A stretch of 64,000 nucleotides of DNA from Lactococcus formosensis (GCF_018403745.1 NZ_BOVP01000003.1:310001-374000), one strand, 5' to 3'. Shown: positions 45,972 to 54,681, counted from the stretch's first letter. The notes: generated by a model not told the origin, from the letters alone. Numbers and translations: made by a program.

Positions 45972-47088
45972 AATTCCCCATGTATATCAAGATAAAAAAT
46001 CAGGATTGTGGTACTTCGTCGCTAGCCTCGGATATGATGAATACGGAAAAAGAATTCAACATTGGGGACGAGGATATAAAACTCAACTAGAAGCTAAAAA
46101 AGGTTATGAAGCCTATATGAATGATTTTTCTGATTCAGCAGTCAAGAAAAATTCTACTATGTCTTATAGAGAATTTTATGAAACTTATTTCAAGCCAGAC
46201 TATAAACAATCAGTCAAACCACAAACTTATGAAAGCCGCCTATCATCAATGGAAATTCATTTGAAATATTTTTTTAATAGAAAGTTAAAAGATATAAATG
46301 CCCCAATGGTTAAGAAGTGGCAAAATAATCTTTCATCTAAATATTCTTCTGGTTATGTTAGAGCGATACATGGACTCTTTCAAAAGAGTTTAGACCTTGC
46401 AGTTAAATTAGGATTAATTCAAAAAAACATTGCAAAACAAGTAGGTAATGTTAAGAAAGTAAGGAAAAAAGTTGATTTTTGGACGAAAGAAGAGGCTGAA
46501 AAAGTGTTTTCAACCTTTGATTTAAGCGATTATTATGCTAGATTTTTTTTTACTCTTATTTATACTCTTTTTATGACTGGTTTGAGAATAGGTGAAGCAC
46601 AGGCTCTGAAATGGACGGATATTGACTTCATAGAAAAAACTTTAGAAGTTAATAAAAATATGTACTATAAGACAGCAAAGGAGTTTTATATTACGGAACC
46701 TAAAACTTTAGCAAGTAATAGAGTGATTGCCCTTGATGATACAACATTAAAGTGCTTGAGTGAGTGGAATGAACTTCAAAGAAAAAATATTATTACAGAT
46801 TTTATTTTTTCATATAATGGCTTTCCAACTAATAAAAGTGCAACGAGTCATATGATTAAACGTCATTCAAAATTAGCAGGGGTACACAGGATTAAGACAC
46901 ATGCCTTAAGACACTCTCATGCAAGTCTTTTGATTTCTCTAGGAGAGAATGCTTTAGTAGTTCGTGATAGATTGGGTCATGAAGATATAAAGACAACGTT
47001 GGGAACTTACGGACATTTATATCCAAATATGAATAGAGAAGTCGCAAAAAAGTTGAATAGTATTTGTTTGCTAGACGATAAAAAATGA
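45964..47088 (+). CDS. int: Tyrosine site-specific integrase
   Basis: The protein is 374 residues, with an N-terminal AP2-like arm-binding domain (VYQDKKSGLWYFVASLGYDEYGKR), a core-binding domain and a catalytic domain. Catalytic residues are Arg208 (MTGLRIGEAQAL), His313-x-x-Arg316 (HALRHSHASLL), His339 (LGHEDIKTTL) and Tyr349. It should recombine the 12-bp core at guaA. The arm domain would bind repeats such as the 18-bp copies at both ends. It is the last gene of the mobility operon; the RM genes follow with their own promoter. Confidence 0.93.
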   Translation: MPKIPHVYQDKKSGLWYFVASLGYDEYGKRIQHWGRGYKTQLEAKKGYEAYMNDFSDSAVKKNSTMSYREFYETYFKPDYKQSVKPQTYESRLSSMEIHLKYFFNRKLKDINAPMVKKWQNNLSSKYSSGYVRAIHGLFQKSLDLAVKLGLIQKNIAKQVGNVKKVRKKVDFWTKEEAEKVFSTFDLSDYYARFFFTLIYTLFMTGLRIGEAQALKWTDIDFIEKTLEVNKNMYYKTAKEFYITEPKTLASNRVIALDDTTLKCLSEWNELQRKNIITDFIFSYNGFPTNKSATSHMIKRHSKLAGVHRIKTHALRHSHASLLISLGENALVVRDRLGHEDIKTTLGTYGHLYPNMNREVAKKLNSICLLDDKK

Positions 47089-47132
47089 TACAATAGTTCT
47101 AGTATACATAAATAGAGGAGCAAAATGAATAT

Positions 47133-48974
47133 ATGCATAACGAATATAAAAAACAATTTAGTTCGATTTATAGTAGGTATTATAATTATTTTAAAATTAA
47201 TTTCAGTGTAGATTTAACCTTAGATATATTGAAAGATATTGAATTTACGGTTGAAAATCCAAATAAGGATGATCTAAAATTGAGTATTTTGGATTTTATT
47301 CTAGAAATGTCTACAGAAATTTATAAAATAAATAATAAACAAGATAGAAAACAAAAAGGACAATATCCTACAGTTGATAAAAGAATAATCAGGAATATAA
47401 ATAATGCTGTTTTATCAAATTCAGATAAAGAGATCCATGATTTAAAGATACTAGATCCTTGTTGCGGAACGGGCAACTTTATTTTAACCTTTATATATGA
47501 TCAGTTCCAATTAGAAGAAAATATTGAATCGATTTTGAGTATATTAGATAATTATGTTGGTATAGAAATTGACTCTTTATTGATAAAATTTCATAAAATC
47601 CATCTAAATCTTATGCTAAAAGCTTTGATAGTTAATAAACATTCTTATTCTGATTTTAATATTATACAAGCAGATTTTACCAAGAAATCAGATGTGTGTG
47701 AAAAATTAGAAAATGTCAATATTCTTAAGTCAGAAAAGTTTGATGTTATAATTGGTAACCCCCCATATGTTGCTTTATATGGTCGGCGAGGGATAAAAAA
47801 AACTGAATTATTACGAGAATACTATCTATCAAATTATGAATTTATACCATCTACAGTAAAGAATGGAAAACTGAACTTAACTATGTTTTTTATTGAACAA
47901 TCAATTAAAATTTGCCAAAATAATGGAATAATTTCATTTGTAATTGATATTAGTTTTTTTGAAACTGCTTTTGAATTTATAAGAAAGTTCATTTTGGAGA
48001 ATACAACAATTGTAAGCGTAATTACTGAAATTAATTCGTTTAAAGATGTAGCTAGTGGACAAATAATTTTAACATTAAAAAATACTTCTCCAAATCCTAT
48101 TACTTCACTATTTTTAATAAGTGATATTGAAAATAGTGAAGTAAAATACTTTTCTCAATCAGAATGGATGAATTCACCAAATTATAGATTGGTAATGATT
48201 GATGAAAAAGATAATAATTTAATTTCTAAAATAGAAAAGAAATCTAAACAACTTGTTGATTTATACCCTAAAAAATCTCTTCGAACAAACACAATGTTAT
48301 TAACCTATGAAGATATATTTGTAAAAAAAGAAGTAGAAGATGATGTTCCGATATTTCCATATTTTAAAGGTAGTAAGAGTTTAACGAAAAAATTTGATAA
48401 AATGTCTTATGATAAATTCCTTCATTACGATAAAGAACTTCAAGATAGAATAAATCTAGAACTTAAAGTCGAACTTGAAAAGCAAGGTATAAAAAATAAA
48501 AAAAGAATTATGTTAGGAGATATTGATAGACATTTTTCTCCTAAAATTTATATTAGGCAATCGGCAAAAGAAATAATTGCTTCAATTTATGAAGCACCTT
48601 CTACATCGAATAATAGTTTGTATTCATTGTGTGTTAATGATGGAGAAATTTTCCTAGGCGATACAAATTCAACATTACATTCAGTTTGTGCACAATTAAA
48701 CTCTAATATAACGACTTATTATTCCCTAAAATTAAAAATAATTCGAATTGCTAATGGAAAACAACCACAAATAAAATTATCGGATTTAAGAAAAATTAGA
48801 CTAATCGACAATCAAGAAGTAAATTATAGTTTGGATAAAATTTATCAAAGAATAATGAGTGATTCAATAAGTCTTGAAGTGGGTATTACTGAAATTGATA
48901 ATATTATTGCGGATTATTATCAATTAAGCACTGACGAGCTAGAATATATAAAAAACGAGATTAGCCTCTTTTGA
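47133..48974 (+). CDS. Type II DNA N6-adenine methyltransferase
   Basis: The protein is 613 residues. Motif X-like RKQKGQYPTVDKRI (73-85) precedes SAM motif I LDPCCGTGNF (107-116) and the catalytic motif IV NPPY (209-212), the order of gamma-class adenine methyltransferases (Eco57I/TaqI-like). The long C-terminal part probably reads the DNA sequence. It protects DNA from the nuclease encoded convergently. The start is uncertain: GAGGAG (47115-47120) is 12 nt from this ATG but 4 nt from another ATG at 47125, which opens a different 28-codon frame. A -10 box TACAAT with TG extension lies at 47,089. Confidence 0.85.
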   Translation: MHNEYKKQFSSIYSRYYNYFKINFSVDLTLDILKDIEFTVENPNKDDLKLSILDFILEMSTEIYKINNKQDRKQKGQYPTVDKRIIRNINNAVLSNSDKEIHDLKILDPCCGTGNFILTFIYDQFQLEENIESILSILDNYVGIEIDSLLIKFHKIHLNLMLKALIVNKHSYSDFNIIQADFTKKSDVCEKLENVNILKSEKFDVIIGNPPYVALYGRRGIKKTELLREYYLSNYEFIPSTVKNGKLNLTMFFIEQSIKICQNNGIISFVIDISFFETAFEFIRKFILENTTIVSVITEINSFKDVASGQIILTLKNTSPNPITSLFLISDIENSEVKYFSQSEWMNSPNYRLVMIDEKDNNLISKIEKKSKQLVDLYPKKSLRTNTMLLTYEDIFVKKEVEDDVPIFPYFKGSKSLTKKFDKMSYDKFLHYDKELQDRINLELKVELEKQGIKNKKRIMLGDIDRHFSPKIYIRQSAKEIIASIYEAPSTSNNSLYSLCVNDGEIFLGDTNSTLHSVCAQLNSNITTYYSLKLKIIRIANGKQPQIKLSDLRKIRLIDNQEVNYSLDKIYQRIMSDSISLEVGITEIDNIIADYYQLSTDELEYIKNEISLF

Positions 48975-48990
48975 GGCTAATCTCGTTTTT
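48951..48990. terminator. Bidirectional terminator containing both stop codons of the RM genes
   Basis: Eighteen-nt perfectly complementary arms (48951-48968 and 48973-48990) enclose a 4-nt loop, with A5 and T5 at the base. The methyltransferase TGA (48972-48974) and the nuclease TAG (48977-48979 complement) lie in it. Confidence 0.9.
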
Positions 48991-49669
48991 CAGAATTAGA
49001 ATTAATTTGTAGTAACTCCGGTAACGTTGATATTAATTTCTCTTTCTTTTTTACAAGACTGATTTCTTGTCTAGTATATGATTCACTCATTTTTTGAATT
49101 AATAACTTAATGAAATCTTCCCTAGTTCTATACTCGGGTTCTGCCGAAATATTTACTTGCAATTGTGGCTTAGGGTTCAATCTGAATGTATGATTTACAT
49201 CCTTGAGCAAATATGTCTTAACAAATTTATTATTATGGTCCATAAACTTTAATCCGGAATCAGTTTCGACGTAATAAACAATCACATATACTAAATAAAA
49301 ATTTCCTTCTTTAATAAATTTAATAACTTTAGACGGAGTTCCTATATCGGGATTACTATCAATTGAAGAAATTTTTATTGCTTTAAAGTCAATCCAAATT
49401 TCTTCTTCACGATTCAAATAGTTAAATTTACATCTTGCGTCCCAAGGGTTTTTTGTTTTTCCTGGAGGAGCCTGTTCAGCATCATAAATATGATCGTTGA
49501 TGTTCTTTTTGTTTACTTTAATAGTAAATTCTTTTTCTAAAAAATCACTGATTTCTGCACCTGCTCTTGAACGTGCTGATATTCCTAACTCTCTATTTTC
49601 ATCAATAATTTTTAATATTATGTCACTTAATTGATTACATAAAAATGTTTCATATTCTTTAAAGTCCAT
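48977..49669 (-). CDS. Putative type II restriction endonuclease
   Basis: The protein is 230 residues from ATG 49669, which follows AAAGG by 8 nt; a longer frame to 49702 includes the 18-bp repeat and is unlikely. I do not recognise a named family. SARSRAGAEISDFLEKEF (31-48) is the helix with conserved Glu found at the start of many PD-(D/E)XK nucleases, and Asp77 with Asp94-Phe-Lys96 (EIWIDFKAIK) forms the catalytic pattern. It faces the methyltransferase gene tail to tail, the standard restriction-modification arrangement. Recognition sequence is unknown. Confidence 0.7.
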   Translation of the reverse strand: MDFKEYETFLCNQLSDIILKIIDENRELGISARSRAGAEISDFLEKEFTIKVNKKNINDHIYDAEQAPPGKTKNPWDARCKFNYLNREEEIWIDFKAIKISSIDSNPDIGTPSKVIKFIKEGNFYLVYVIVYYVETDSGLKFMDHNNKFVKTYLLKDVNHTFRLNPKPQLQVNISAEPEYRTREDFIKLLIQKMSESYTRQEISLVKKKEKLISTLPELLQINSNSEKRD

Positions 49670-49683
49670 ATTAAATACCTTTC

Positions 49684-49701
49684 GTTTGCAAATTGTTTGC
49701 A
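49684..49701. repeat. 18-bp subterminal repeat, right copy
   Basis: Identical to 42527-42544. It lies about 60 nt inside the right end of the element; the left copy lies about 95 nt inside the left end. Confidence 0.7.
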
Positions 49702-49712
49702 ATTATTTAATT

Positions 49713-49746
49713 AAAGGCTCTGAAATATTAATTCCAAAGCCTTTTT
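49713..49746. terminator. Stem-loop at the right end of the element, replacement terminator for guaA
   Basis: AAAGGCTCTGAAA pairs along 13 positions with TTCCAAAGCCTTT (two G-T on one strand), loop of 6 nt. On the minus strand it lies directly after guaA and can end its transcript now that the old terminator is 7 kb away. Confidence 0.7.
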
Positions 49747-49759
49747 GATTGATTATCTC

Positions 49760-49771
49760 TTATTCCCACTC
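49760..49771. repeat. att site, right end (within the guaA 3' codons)
   Basis: TTATTCCCACTC, the complement of the last four guaA codons including the stop; see the left copy at 42421. Confidence 0.8.
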
Positions 49772-51301
49772 AACAGTTGCAGGTGGTTTAGAGGTAATAT
49801 CGTAGACGACGCGGTTGATATGATCCACTTCATTAACGATACGTACTGAAATCTTTTGTAAAACATCCCATGGAAGTTTAGCAAACTCAGCTGTCATACC
49901 ATCGATAGAGGTGATGGCACGGATAGCGAGTGTATAGTCGTAAGTACGGATATCTCCCATAACACCAACTGAACGAACACCTGTGTTAACAGTAAAATAT
50001 TGCCATACATCTCGGTCTAAGCCAGCAGCGGCAATTTCTTCACGAAGAATCGCATCTGAATCACGGACAACTGCAATCTTTTCAGGTGTCAAGTCACCCA
50101 TAACACGAATGGCAAGACCAGGTCCTGGGAATGGTTGACGCCATACAATCTCATCAGGCATACCAAGCTCTGTACCAAGGGCACGTACTTCGTCTTTGAA
50201 GAGTGTATTTAAAGGTTCAATCAATTCGAACTGCATGTCTTCTGGCAAGCCACCAACATTGTGGTGTGATTTGATTGTTTGAGCAGTGTCTGTTCCTGAC
50301 TCGATGACATCTGTATAAAGTGTACCTTGAGCGAGGAATTTAACATCTTTAAGTTTAGAAGCTTCATCATCAAAGACGTAAACAAATTCGTTACCGATAA
50401 TTTTACGTTTTTTCTCTGGGTCAGAAACACCAGCTAACTTATTCATGAAACGTTCTTCAGCATTAACACGGATAATATTTAAGCCGAATTTGTCTCCCAA
50501 CATGTTCATGACTTGATCACCCTCGCCTTTGCGAAGGAAACCGTGGTCCACAAAGATTGAAGTCAATTGGTCACCGATAGCACGTTGTAAGAGCACACCA
50601 ACTACAGATGAGTCTACACCACCAGAGAGACCAAGCAAGACTTTTTTGTCTCCTACTTGTTCGCGGATTTTTTCAATTTGCATATCAATGAAGCTCTCCA
50701 TTGACCAATCGCCTTTAGCACCACAAATGTTTAATGCAAAGTTACGGAGCATATCTGTTCCGTATACAGAGTGACGAACTTCAGGGTGGAATTGAATACC
50801 GTAAATGTTACGTTCCGTATTTTCAACCGCTGCAAATGGGCTATTTGGAGAAGTAGCAACGACATGGAAGCCTTCTGGAATTTCAACAACACGGTCACCA
50901 TGGCTCATGAGAACATCTTGTGTCTCAGGAGTATGAGCGAAAAGTTCAGATTTTGCTTTAAGCTCGATAGGTGCAACACCATATTCGCTTTCAGAAGCAC
51001 TTTCAACCTTACCACCTAATTTGTGACTAATCAGTTGCATACCATAGCAGATACCTAGAATAGGTAATCCAAGTTCGAAAATTTCAGGATCAATATCAAA
51101 TGAACCTTCGTCGTAAACAGAGTTAGGACCCCCAGAAAGTACAATCCCCAAAGGGTTTATTTCACGGATTTCTTGAGCTGTGACTTTGTGACTCATCAGC
51201 TCTGAGAAAACACCGATTTCACGAATGCGACGCGCAATCAATTGATTATATTGACTACCATAGTCAAGAACGATAATTTTTTCAAGTTGTTTATCAGACA
51301 A
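49760..51301 (-). CDS. guaA: GMP synthase (glutamine-hydrolysing)
   Basis: The protein is 513 residues. The N-terminal class I glutaminase shows [13 protein letters not shown] (nucleophile Cys) and GIQFHPEV. The ATP pyrophosphatase domain shows [14 protein letters not shown], and the C-terminal dimer domain ends PPATVEWE. It turns XMP into GMP. The last four codons form the attachment site of the element, which restores them, so the protein is complete. It is transcribed alone from near 51,340. Confidence 0.97.
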   Translation of the reverse strand: MSDKQLEKIIVLDYGSQYNQLIARRIREIGVFSELMSHKVTAQEIREINPLGIVLSGGPNSVYDEGSFDIDPEIFELGLPILGICYGMQLISHKLGGKVESASESEYGVAPIELKAKSELFAHTPETQDVLMSHGDRVVEIPEGFHVVATSPNSPFAAVENTERNIYGIQFHPEVRHSVYGTDMLRNFALNICGAKGDWSMESFIDMQIEKIREQVGDKKVLLGLSGGVDSSVVGVLLQRAIGDQLTSIFVDHGFLRKGEGDQVMNMLGDKFGLNIIRVNAEERFMNKLAGVSDPEKKRKIIGNEFVYVFDDEASKLKDVKFLAQGTLYTDVIESGTDTAQTIKSHHNVGGLPEDMQFELIEPLNTLFKDEVRALGTELGMPDEIVWRQPFPGPGLAIRVMGDLTPEKIAVVRDSDAILREEIAAAGLDRDVWQYFTVNTGVRSVGVMGDIRTYDYTLAIRAITSIDGMTAEFAKLPWDVLQKISVRIVNEVDHINRVVYDITSKPPATVEWE

Positions 51302-51417
51302 GTGGGCCTCCTAAAAATTAATATTAAAATATTTTATCATAAAAGAACGGATTATAAAAACGTTTGATACAAAAAGATAGCATTTTTAATCAAAGAGTAA
51401 ATTAATGTTATGTTTTA

Positions 51418-52338
51418 TCAAAATTTTTTCAAATAAATTTTATCAATGTAATGATTATCCGTTTTGTGCAGGATAACTTCCGCACGATTTCGTGTAGGTT
51501 CGATGTAGTCACGCAAATTAGGTAGATTGGTATTGGCCCAAGTTTGGCGTGCTAGCTTCATCACTTCATCGTAAGGCATCTTTGTAAATTGGTGATAATA
51601 GTTATGTGGATTATCTTCGGCAAGTTTGAGTAGACTGTCAAAACGCTCCAAATACCATCTTTCAATCACAGCTTCATCTGCATCGACATAAATAGAAAAA
51701 TCATAAAAATCACTGACATACAGATGCTCGCTCTGTGGATTTTGCAGAACGTTTATCCCTTCAACTATTAAGATATCAGGTTGGTCAATTGTCTGTGTTT
51801 GATCTTTGAGGATGTCATAATTTTCGTGGGAATAAATCGGAATTTCACATGTTTCACCATTCTTAACACGGTAAAGAAAGTTTAACAGATGCTCCATGTC
51901 ATAACTTTCGGGAAAACCTTTACGGTCTAGCATATTTCGCTCTTCTAAGACTGCTGTTGGATAAAGAAACCCATCAGTTGTCACAAGCTCTACGCTTAAT
52001 TTTTTAAATTCACGGGATAGAAGTAGCTGAACAAGGCGTGCTGCAGTAGATTTTCCGACAGCTACAGAACCAGATATTCCAATAATTAATGGTGGAGTTT
52101 TAACAATTTTTTGTAAAAACAAACCTTTAGAAAAGCTTAAATCCTCAATATTTTTCTTGTAGAGTCGGACTAGATAGATTAAAGGCAAGTATACATCGAT
52201 AACGTCTTGGAGTGAAATTTCATCATTGAGTGAACGAATGGCATCGAGCTCCTTGTTTGTCAAAGGCACAATTGAAGAAAGATAGAGATTTTGCCAAGTT
52301 TCTCGTGAAATTTCATCATAATTGATGAATTTATTCAT
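51418..52338 (-). CDS. coaA: Pantothenate kinase, type I
   Basis: The protein is 306 residues. The P-loop is [12 protein letters not shown] (87-98), with TTDGFLYPT and VEGINVLQ as further kinase motifs typical of the prokaryotic type I enzyme, the first step of coenzyme A synthesis. The ATG at 52338 has no ribosome site. An extended -10 box (TGCTAAAAT on the minus strand, 52345-52353) ends 6 nt before it, so the mRNA is probably leaderless. Confidence 0.95.
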   Translation of the reverse strand: MNKFINYDEISRETWQNLYLSSIVPLTNKELDAIRSLNDEISLQDVIDVYLPLIYLVRLYKKNIEDLSFSKGLFLQKIVKTPPLIIGISGSVAVGKSTAARLVQLLLSREFKKLSVELVTTDGFLYPTAVLEERNMLDRKGFPESYDMEHLLNFLYRVKNGETCEIPIYSHENYDILKDQTQTIDQPDILIVEGINVLQNPQSEHLYVSDFYDFSIYVDADEAVIERWYLERFDSLLKLAEDNPHNYYHQFTKMPYDEVMKLARQTWANTNLPNLRDYIEPTRNRAEVILHKTDNHYIDKIYLKKF

Positions 52339-52344
52339 AAGGAT

Positions 52345-52353
52345 ATTTTAGCA
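52345..52353 (-). promoter_or_regulatory. Extended -10 promoter directly before coaA (leaderless mRNA likely)
   Basis: On the minus strand TGC TAAAAT is followed by six bases and the ATG, the same arrangement as at cca (13,063). Confidence 0.5.
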
Positions 52354-52490
52354 TATTTTGCTTGCTGGCTGTGTTTAGAGACTCATTTTAACTGTAAGTT
52401 TAATTTTATAAAATTATAGAAATAGGCGCTAAACATAAGCAGTGTCTAAAGCGTGAGGGCCTGACTTTTTTGAAAAAAACAAAATTAAAA

Positions 52491-52535
52491 TGTAAGGGTT
52501 TTCTAATACTTCCTCTCTATCTGTAAAGGTTTTCT
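52491..52535 (+). promoter_or_regulatory. Tandem 14-bp repeats upstream of the nucleoside salvage operon
   Basis: TGTAAGGGTTTTCT (52491-52504) and TGTAAAGGTTTTCT (52522-52535) differ by one base and are spaced 31 bp, three helical turns. Each resembles a cre site except for G in place of the central C, so CcpA or another regulator may bind. Confidence 0.45.
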
Positions 52536-52573
52536 CAGAACAAATAAAATATTTTGTGATAAAATAAACTGTA

Positions 52574-53179
52574 ATGGTAAAAACAAATATGTATTATGAA
52601 GACAACCGAGATTTAGCACATGACGTGCAGGAATTGACGGTTGAACTTTTGGGCCTTCCCCTACACTTTCTGACTGATGCAGGTGTATTTTCTAAAAACG
52701 CTATTGATTATGGTTCACGTGTGTTGCTGGATAATTTTCAACCCGAAGGAGCTAAGACTCTGCTTGATGTAGGTTGTGGTTATGGCACATTGGCTTTAAC
52801 TTTAGCAAAGAAATACGACTTGAAAGTTACACTTGTAGATGTAAATAGCCGCGCTCTTGATTTAGCAAAGAAAAATGCAGATAAAAACAATATAAAAGTT
52901 GATAATATCTTTTTATCTAATATATATGATAATGTGGAACAAAGCTTTGATGCTATTATTTCGAATCCCCCTATTCGTGCGGGAAAAGAAGTGGTACATG
53001 CTATTTTGTCTGACGCTTATACGCATTTAAATAATAATGGCCATTTGACTATCGTAATTCAGAAAAAACAGGGCGCGCCGAGTGCACAAAAGAAAATGAA
53101 TGCTGTCTTTGGCAATTGCGAGGTTGTCGCGAAAGATAAAGGATATTACATTTTAAGAAGTTATAAGGAGAAACTATGA
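52574..53179 (+). CDS. Class I SAM methyltransferase, RsmC-like
   Basis: The protein is 201 residues. LLDVGCGYGTLALTLAKKYDLKVTLVDVNSRAL is SAM motif I-II, and ISNPPIRAGKEVVHAIL is the NPP catalytic motif of RsmC/RlmG-type guanine-N2 or related RNA methyltransferases. The exact RNA target is unknown. Position before pdp-deoC-cdd is common in streptococci and lactococci. No ribosome site precedes ATG 52574, and a -10 box TGA TAAAAT ends 8 nt before it; an in-frame ATG at 52589 is an alternative. It overlaps pdp by 4 nt. Confidence 0.85.
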   Translation: MVKTNMYYEDNRDLAHDVQELTVELLGLPLHFLTDAGVFSKNAIDYGSRVLLDNFQPEGAKTLLDVGCGYGTLALTLAKKYDLKVTLVDVNSRALDLAKKNADKNNIKVDNIFLSNIYDNVEQSFDAIISNPPIRAGKEVVHAILSDAYTHLNNNGHLTIVIQKKQGAPSAQKKMNAVFGNCEVVAKDKGYYILRSYKEKL

Positions 53180-54468
53180 CCTACAGAATGGTTGACCTGA
53201 TTCAAAAAAAACGTGACGGTGGTCACTTTGAGAAAGCTGAAATTGATTGGCTTATCTCTGGTTATGCGAATGGTGAAGTGCCGGATTACCAAATGGCAGC
53301 ACTTGCTATGGCGATTTATTTTGAAGGTATGACGACAGAAGAAACAGCAAACTTAACCATGGCTATGGTTGCTTCAGGTAAGGAATTTGACTTATCAGCT
53401 ATTCCTGGGGTGAAGGTAGACAAACATTCGACGGGTGGTGTAGGTGATAAAGTAACAATTATTTTAGCACCTTTAGTGGCGAGTTTTGATGTTCCTGTCG
53501 CTAAAATGTCTGGCCGTGGTTTAGGACATACTGGTGGAACATTAGATAAGTTAGAATCCATTCCTGGCTTTGAAATTGAAAAAACAGAAGAAGACTTTAT
53601 CAGCCAAGTAAAAGATTCAGGAATTGCGGTGATTGGTCAATCTGACGAGCTGGTTAAAGCAGACAAACTCCTCTATGCACTTCGTGATGTAACAGCCACA
53701 GTCGATATTATTCCATTGATTGCAAGCTCGATCATGTCTAAGAAAATTGCTTCGGGCTCAAATGCCATTTTGCTTGATGTGACTGTTGGCGACGGTGCTT
53801 TCATGAAGAATATCGAAGATGCTCGACTTTTAGCGCGTACAATGGTTGACTTAGGAAAGGCTGTTGGTCGTGAAACAGTGGCTGTTCTAACAAATATGAA
53901 CCAACCTTTAGGATATGCTATAGGTAATCGTAATGAAATTACGGAAGCCGTGAATACGCTAAATGGTAAAGGAACATCAGAGTTTCGTCACTTTATCGCT
54001 GAACTTGCGCAAATCATGCTTAGTTTAGCAGGGATAGAAAAAACAGTTCCAGAAATTATCGAAAACCTTGATAATGGTAAAGCTTACGCTAAATTTCTTG
54101 CCATGTGTAAAGCACAGCACGGAGATGCAACAGCCTTCAATCATTTGACTGCAGAATTAAATGTGACACATACTGCGGAAATCTATGCTGAACGTGCAGG
54201 TTATATCTCACAAGAAAAAGCGATGGGTGTCGGTATTGTTGCGATGAAGCTAGGTGCAGGACGAGCAACTAAGGCAGATATAATCGATTTTGAAGCCGGT
54301 ATTACTCTCGCTAAAAAAGTTGGTGATTCAGTCCAAGAAGGTGACCTTATTGCTACGCTTTACAGTAATCGTGAAATTTCATCTGATCTAATTGCTGAAT
54401 TTAAGGACAATATCGAAATTTCTGATCAGCAGATCCATGCCCCTGAAATTTTGGAAATTATTCGCTGA
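53176..54468 (+). CDS. pdp: Pyrimidine-nucleoside (thymidine) phosphorylase
   Basis: The protein is 430 residues. YRMVDLIQKKRDGGHFEKAEIDWLI opens the family, and the thymidine/pyrimidine phosphorylase signature lies at AKMSGRGLGHTGGTLDKLESIPGF. KHSTGGVGDKVT binds phosphate. It cleaves uridine, thymidine or deoxyuridine to base and (deoxy)ribose-1-phosphate. Whether it is Pdp (broad) or DeoA (thymidine only) is not certain, though Firmicutes usually carry Pdp. The deoxyribose product is used by DeoC downstream. Confidence 0.93.
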   Translation: MTYRMVDLIQKKRDGGHFEKAEIDWLISGYANGEVPDYQMAALAMAIYFEGMTTEETANLTMAMVASGKEFDLSAIPGVKVDKHSTGGVGDKVTIILAPLVASFDVPVAKMSGRGLGHTGGTLDKLESIPGFEIEKTEEDFISQVKDSGIAVIGQSDELVKADKLLYALRDVTATVDIIPLIASSIMSKKIASGSNAILLDVTVGDGAFMKNIEDARLLARTMVDLGKAVGRETVAVLTNMNQPLGYAIGNRNEITEAVNTLNGKGTSEFRHFIAELAQIMLSLAGIEKTVPEIIENLDNGKAYAKFLAMCKAQHGDATAFNHLTAELNVTHTAEIYAERAGYISQEKAMGVGIVAMKLGAGRATKADIIDFEAGITLAKKVGDSVQEGDLIATLYSNREISSDLIAEFKDNIEISDQQIHAPEILEIIR

Positions 54469-54662
54469 TGAAAAATGAACTTCCGCCTATTCCTAATGGC
54501 ATAAAAGCTCTCCAAAGTATAGCAGCAGCTGTACTTGGCGCAGTAGGGATGAATCTTTTGGCGCAGAATACGCTGTCGAAAGTAGTACTTTTTATCCTTA
54601 TCTTTATCTCGGTTTATACGCTTATTGGTATGCTTTATCTTAAAAGCCGTAAGCCCAAATAA
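54468..54662 (+). CDS. Small membrane protein between pdp and deoC
   Basis: The protein is 64 residues with two hydrophobic helices (about 14-31 and 36-55) and short polar ends (MKNELPPIPNGIKAL, KSRKPK). I do not recognise a family. Its ATG overlaps the last base of the pdp stop codon, so it is translated by coupling with pdp; conservation elsewhere would be needed to prove it is a real gene. A link to nucleoside uptake is only a guess from position. Confidence 0.6.
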   Translation: MKNELPPIPNGIKALQSIAAAVLGAVGMNLLAQNTLSKVVLFILIFISVYTLIGMLYLKSRKPK

Positions 54663-54681
54663 TTTTTAATGTTTACAAATA

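Larger units (their letters stand above)
42421..49771. mobile_element. Integrative element (IME-like) inserted at the 3' end of guaA
   Basis: The 7.35 kb region is bounded by the direct repeat TTATTCCCACTC (42421-42432 and 49760-49771). The right copy is the last codons of guaA (GAG TGG GAA TAA on the minus strand). Inside, in order: a regulator, a small unknown protein, an FtsK/TcpA-like ATPase, a Rep/relaxase-like HUH protein, a DUF3173 protein, a tyrosine integrase, and a restriction-modification pair. This set matches the streptococcal type of integrative and mobilizable elements, which lack a full conjugation machinery. The segment is more AT-rich than its flanks. guaA stays intact. Both 18-bp subterminal repeats and stem-loops lie within. 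Confidence 0.88.

Noticed and set aside
47125-47211. 28-codon open frame overlapping the methyltransferase start
   Set aside because: It has the better-spaced ribosome site, but the peptide resembles nothing and conflicts with the methyltransferase frame. Mentioned as a start ambiguity only.
42421-49771. Reading the region as a prophage
   Set aside because: No capsid, portal, terminase, holin or lysin gene is present, and 7.35 kb is too small for such a phage.
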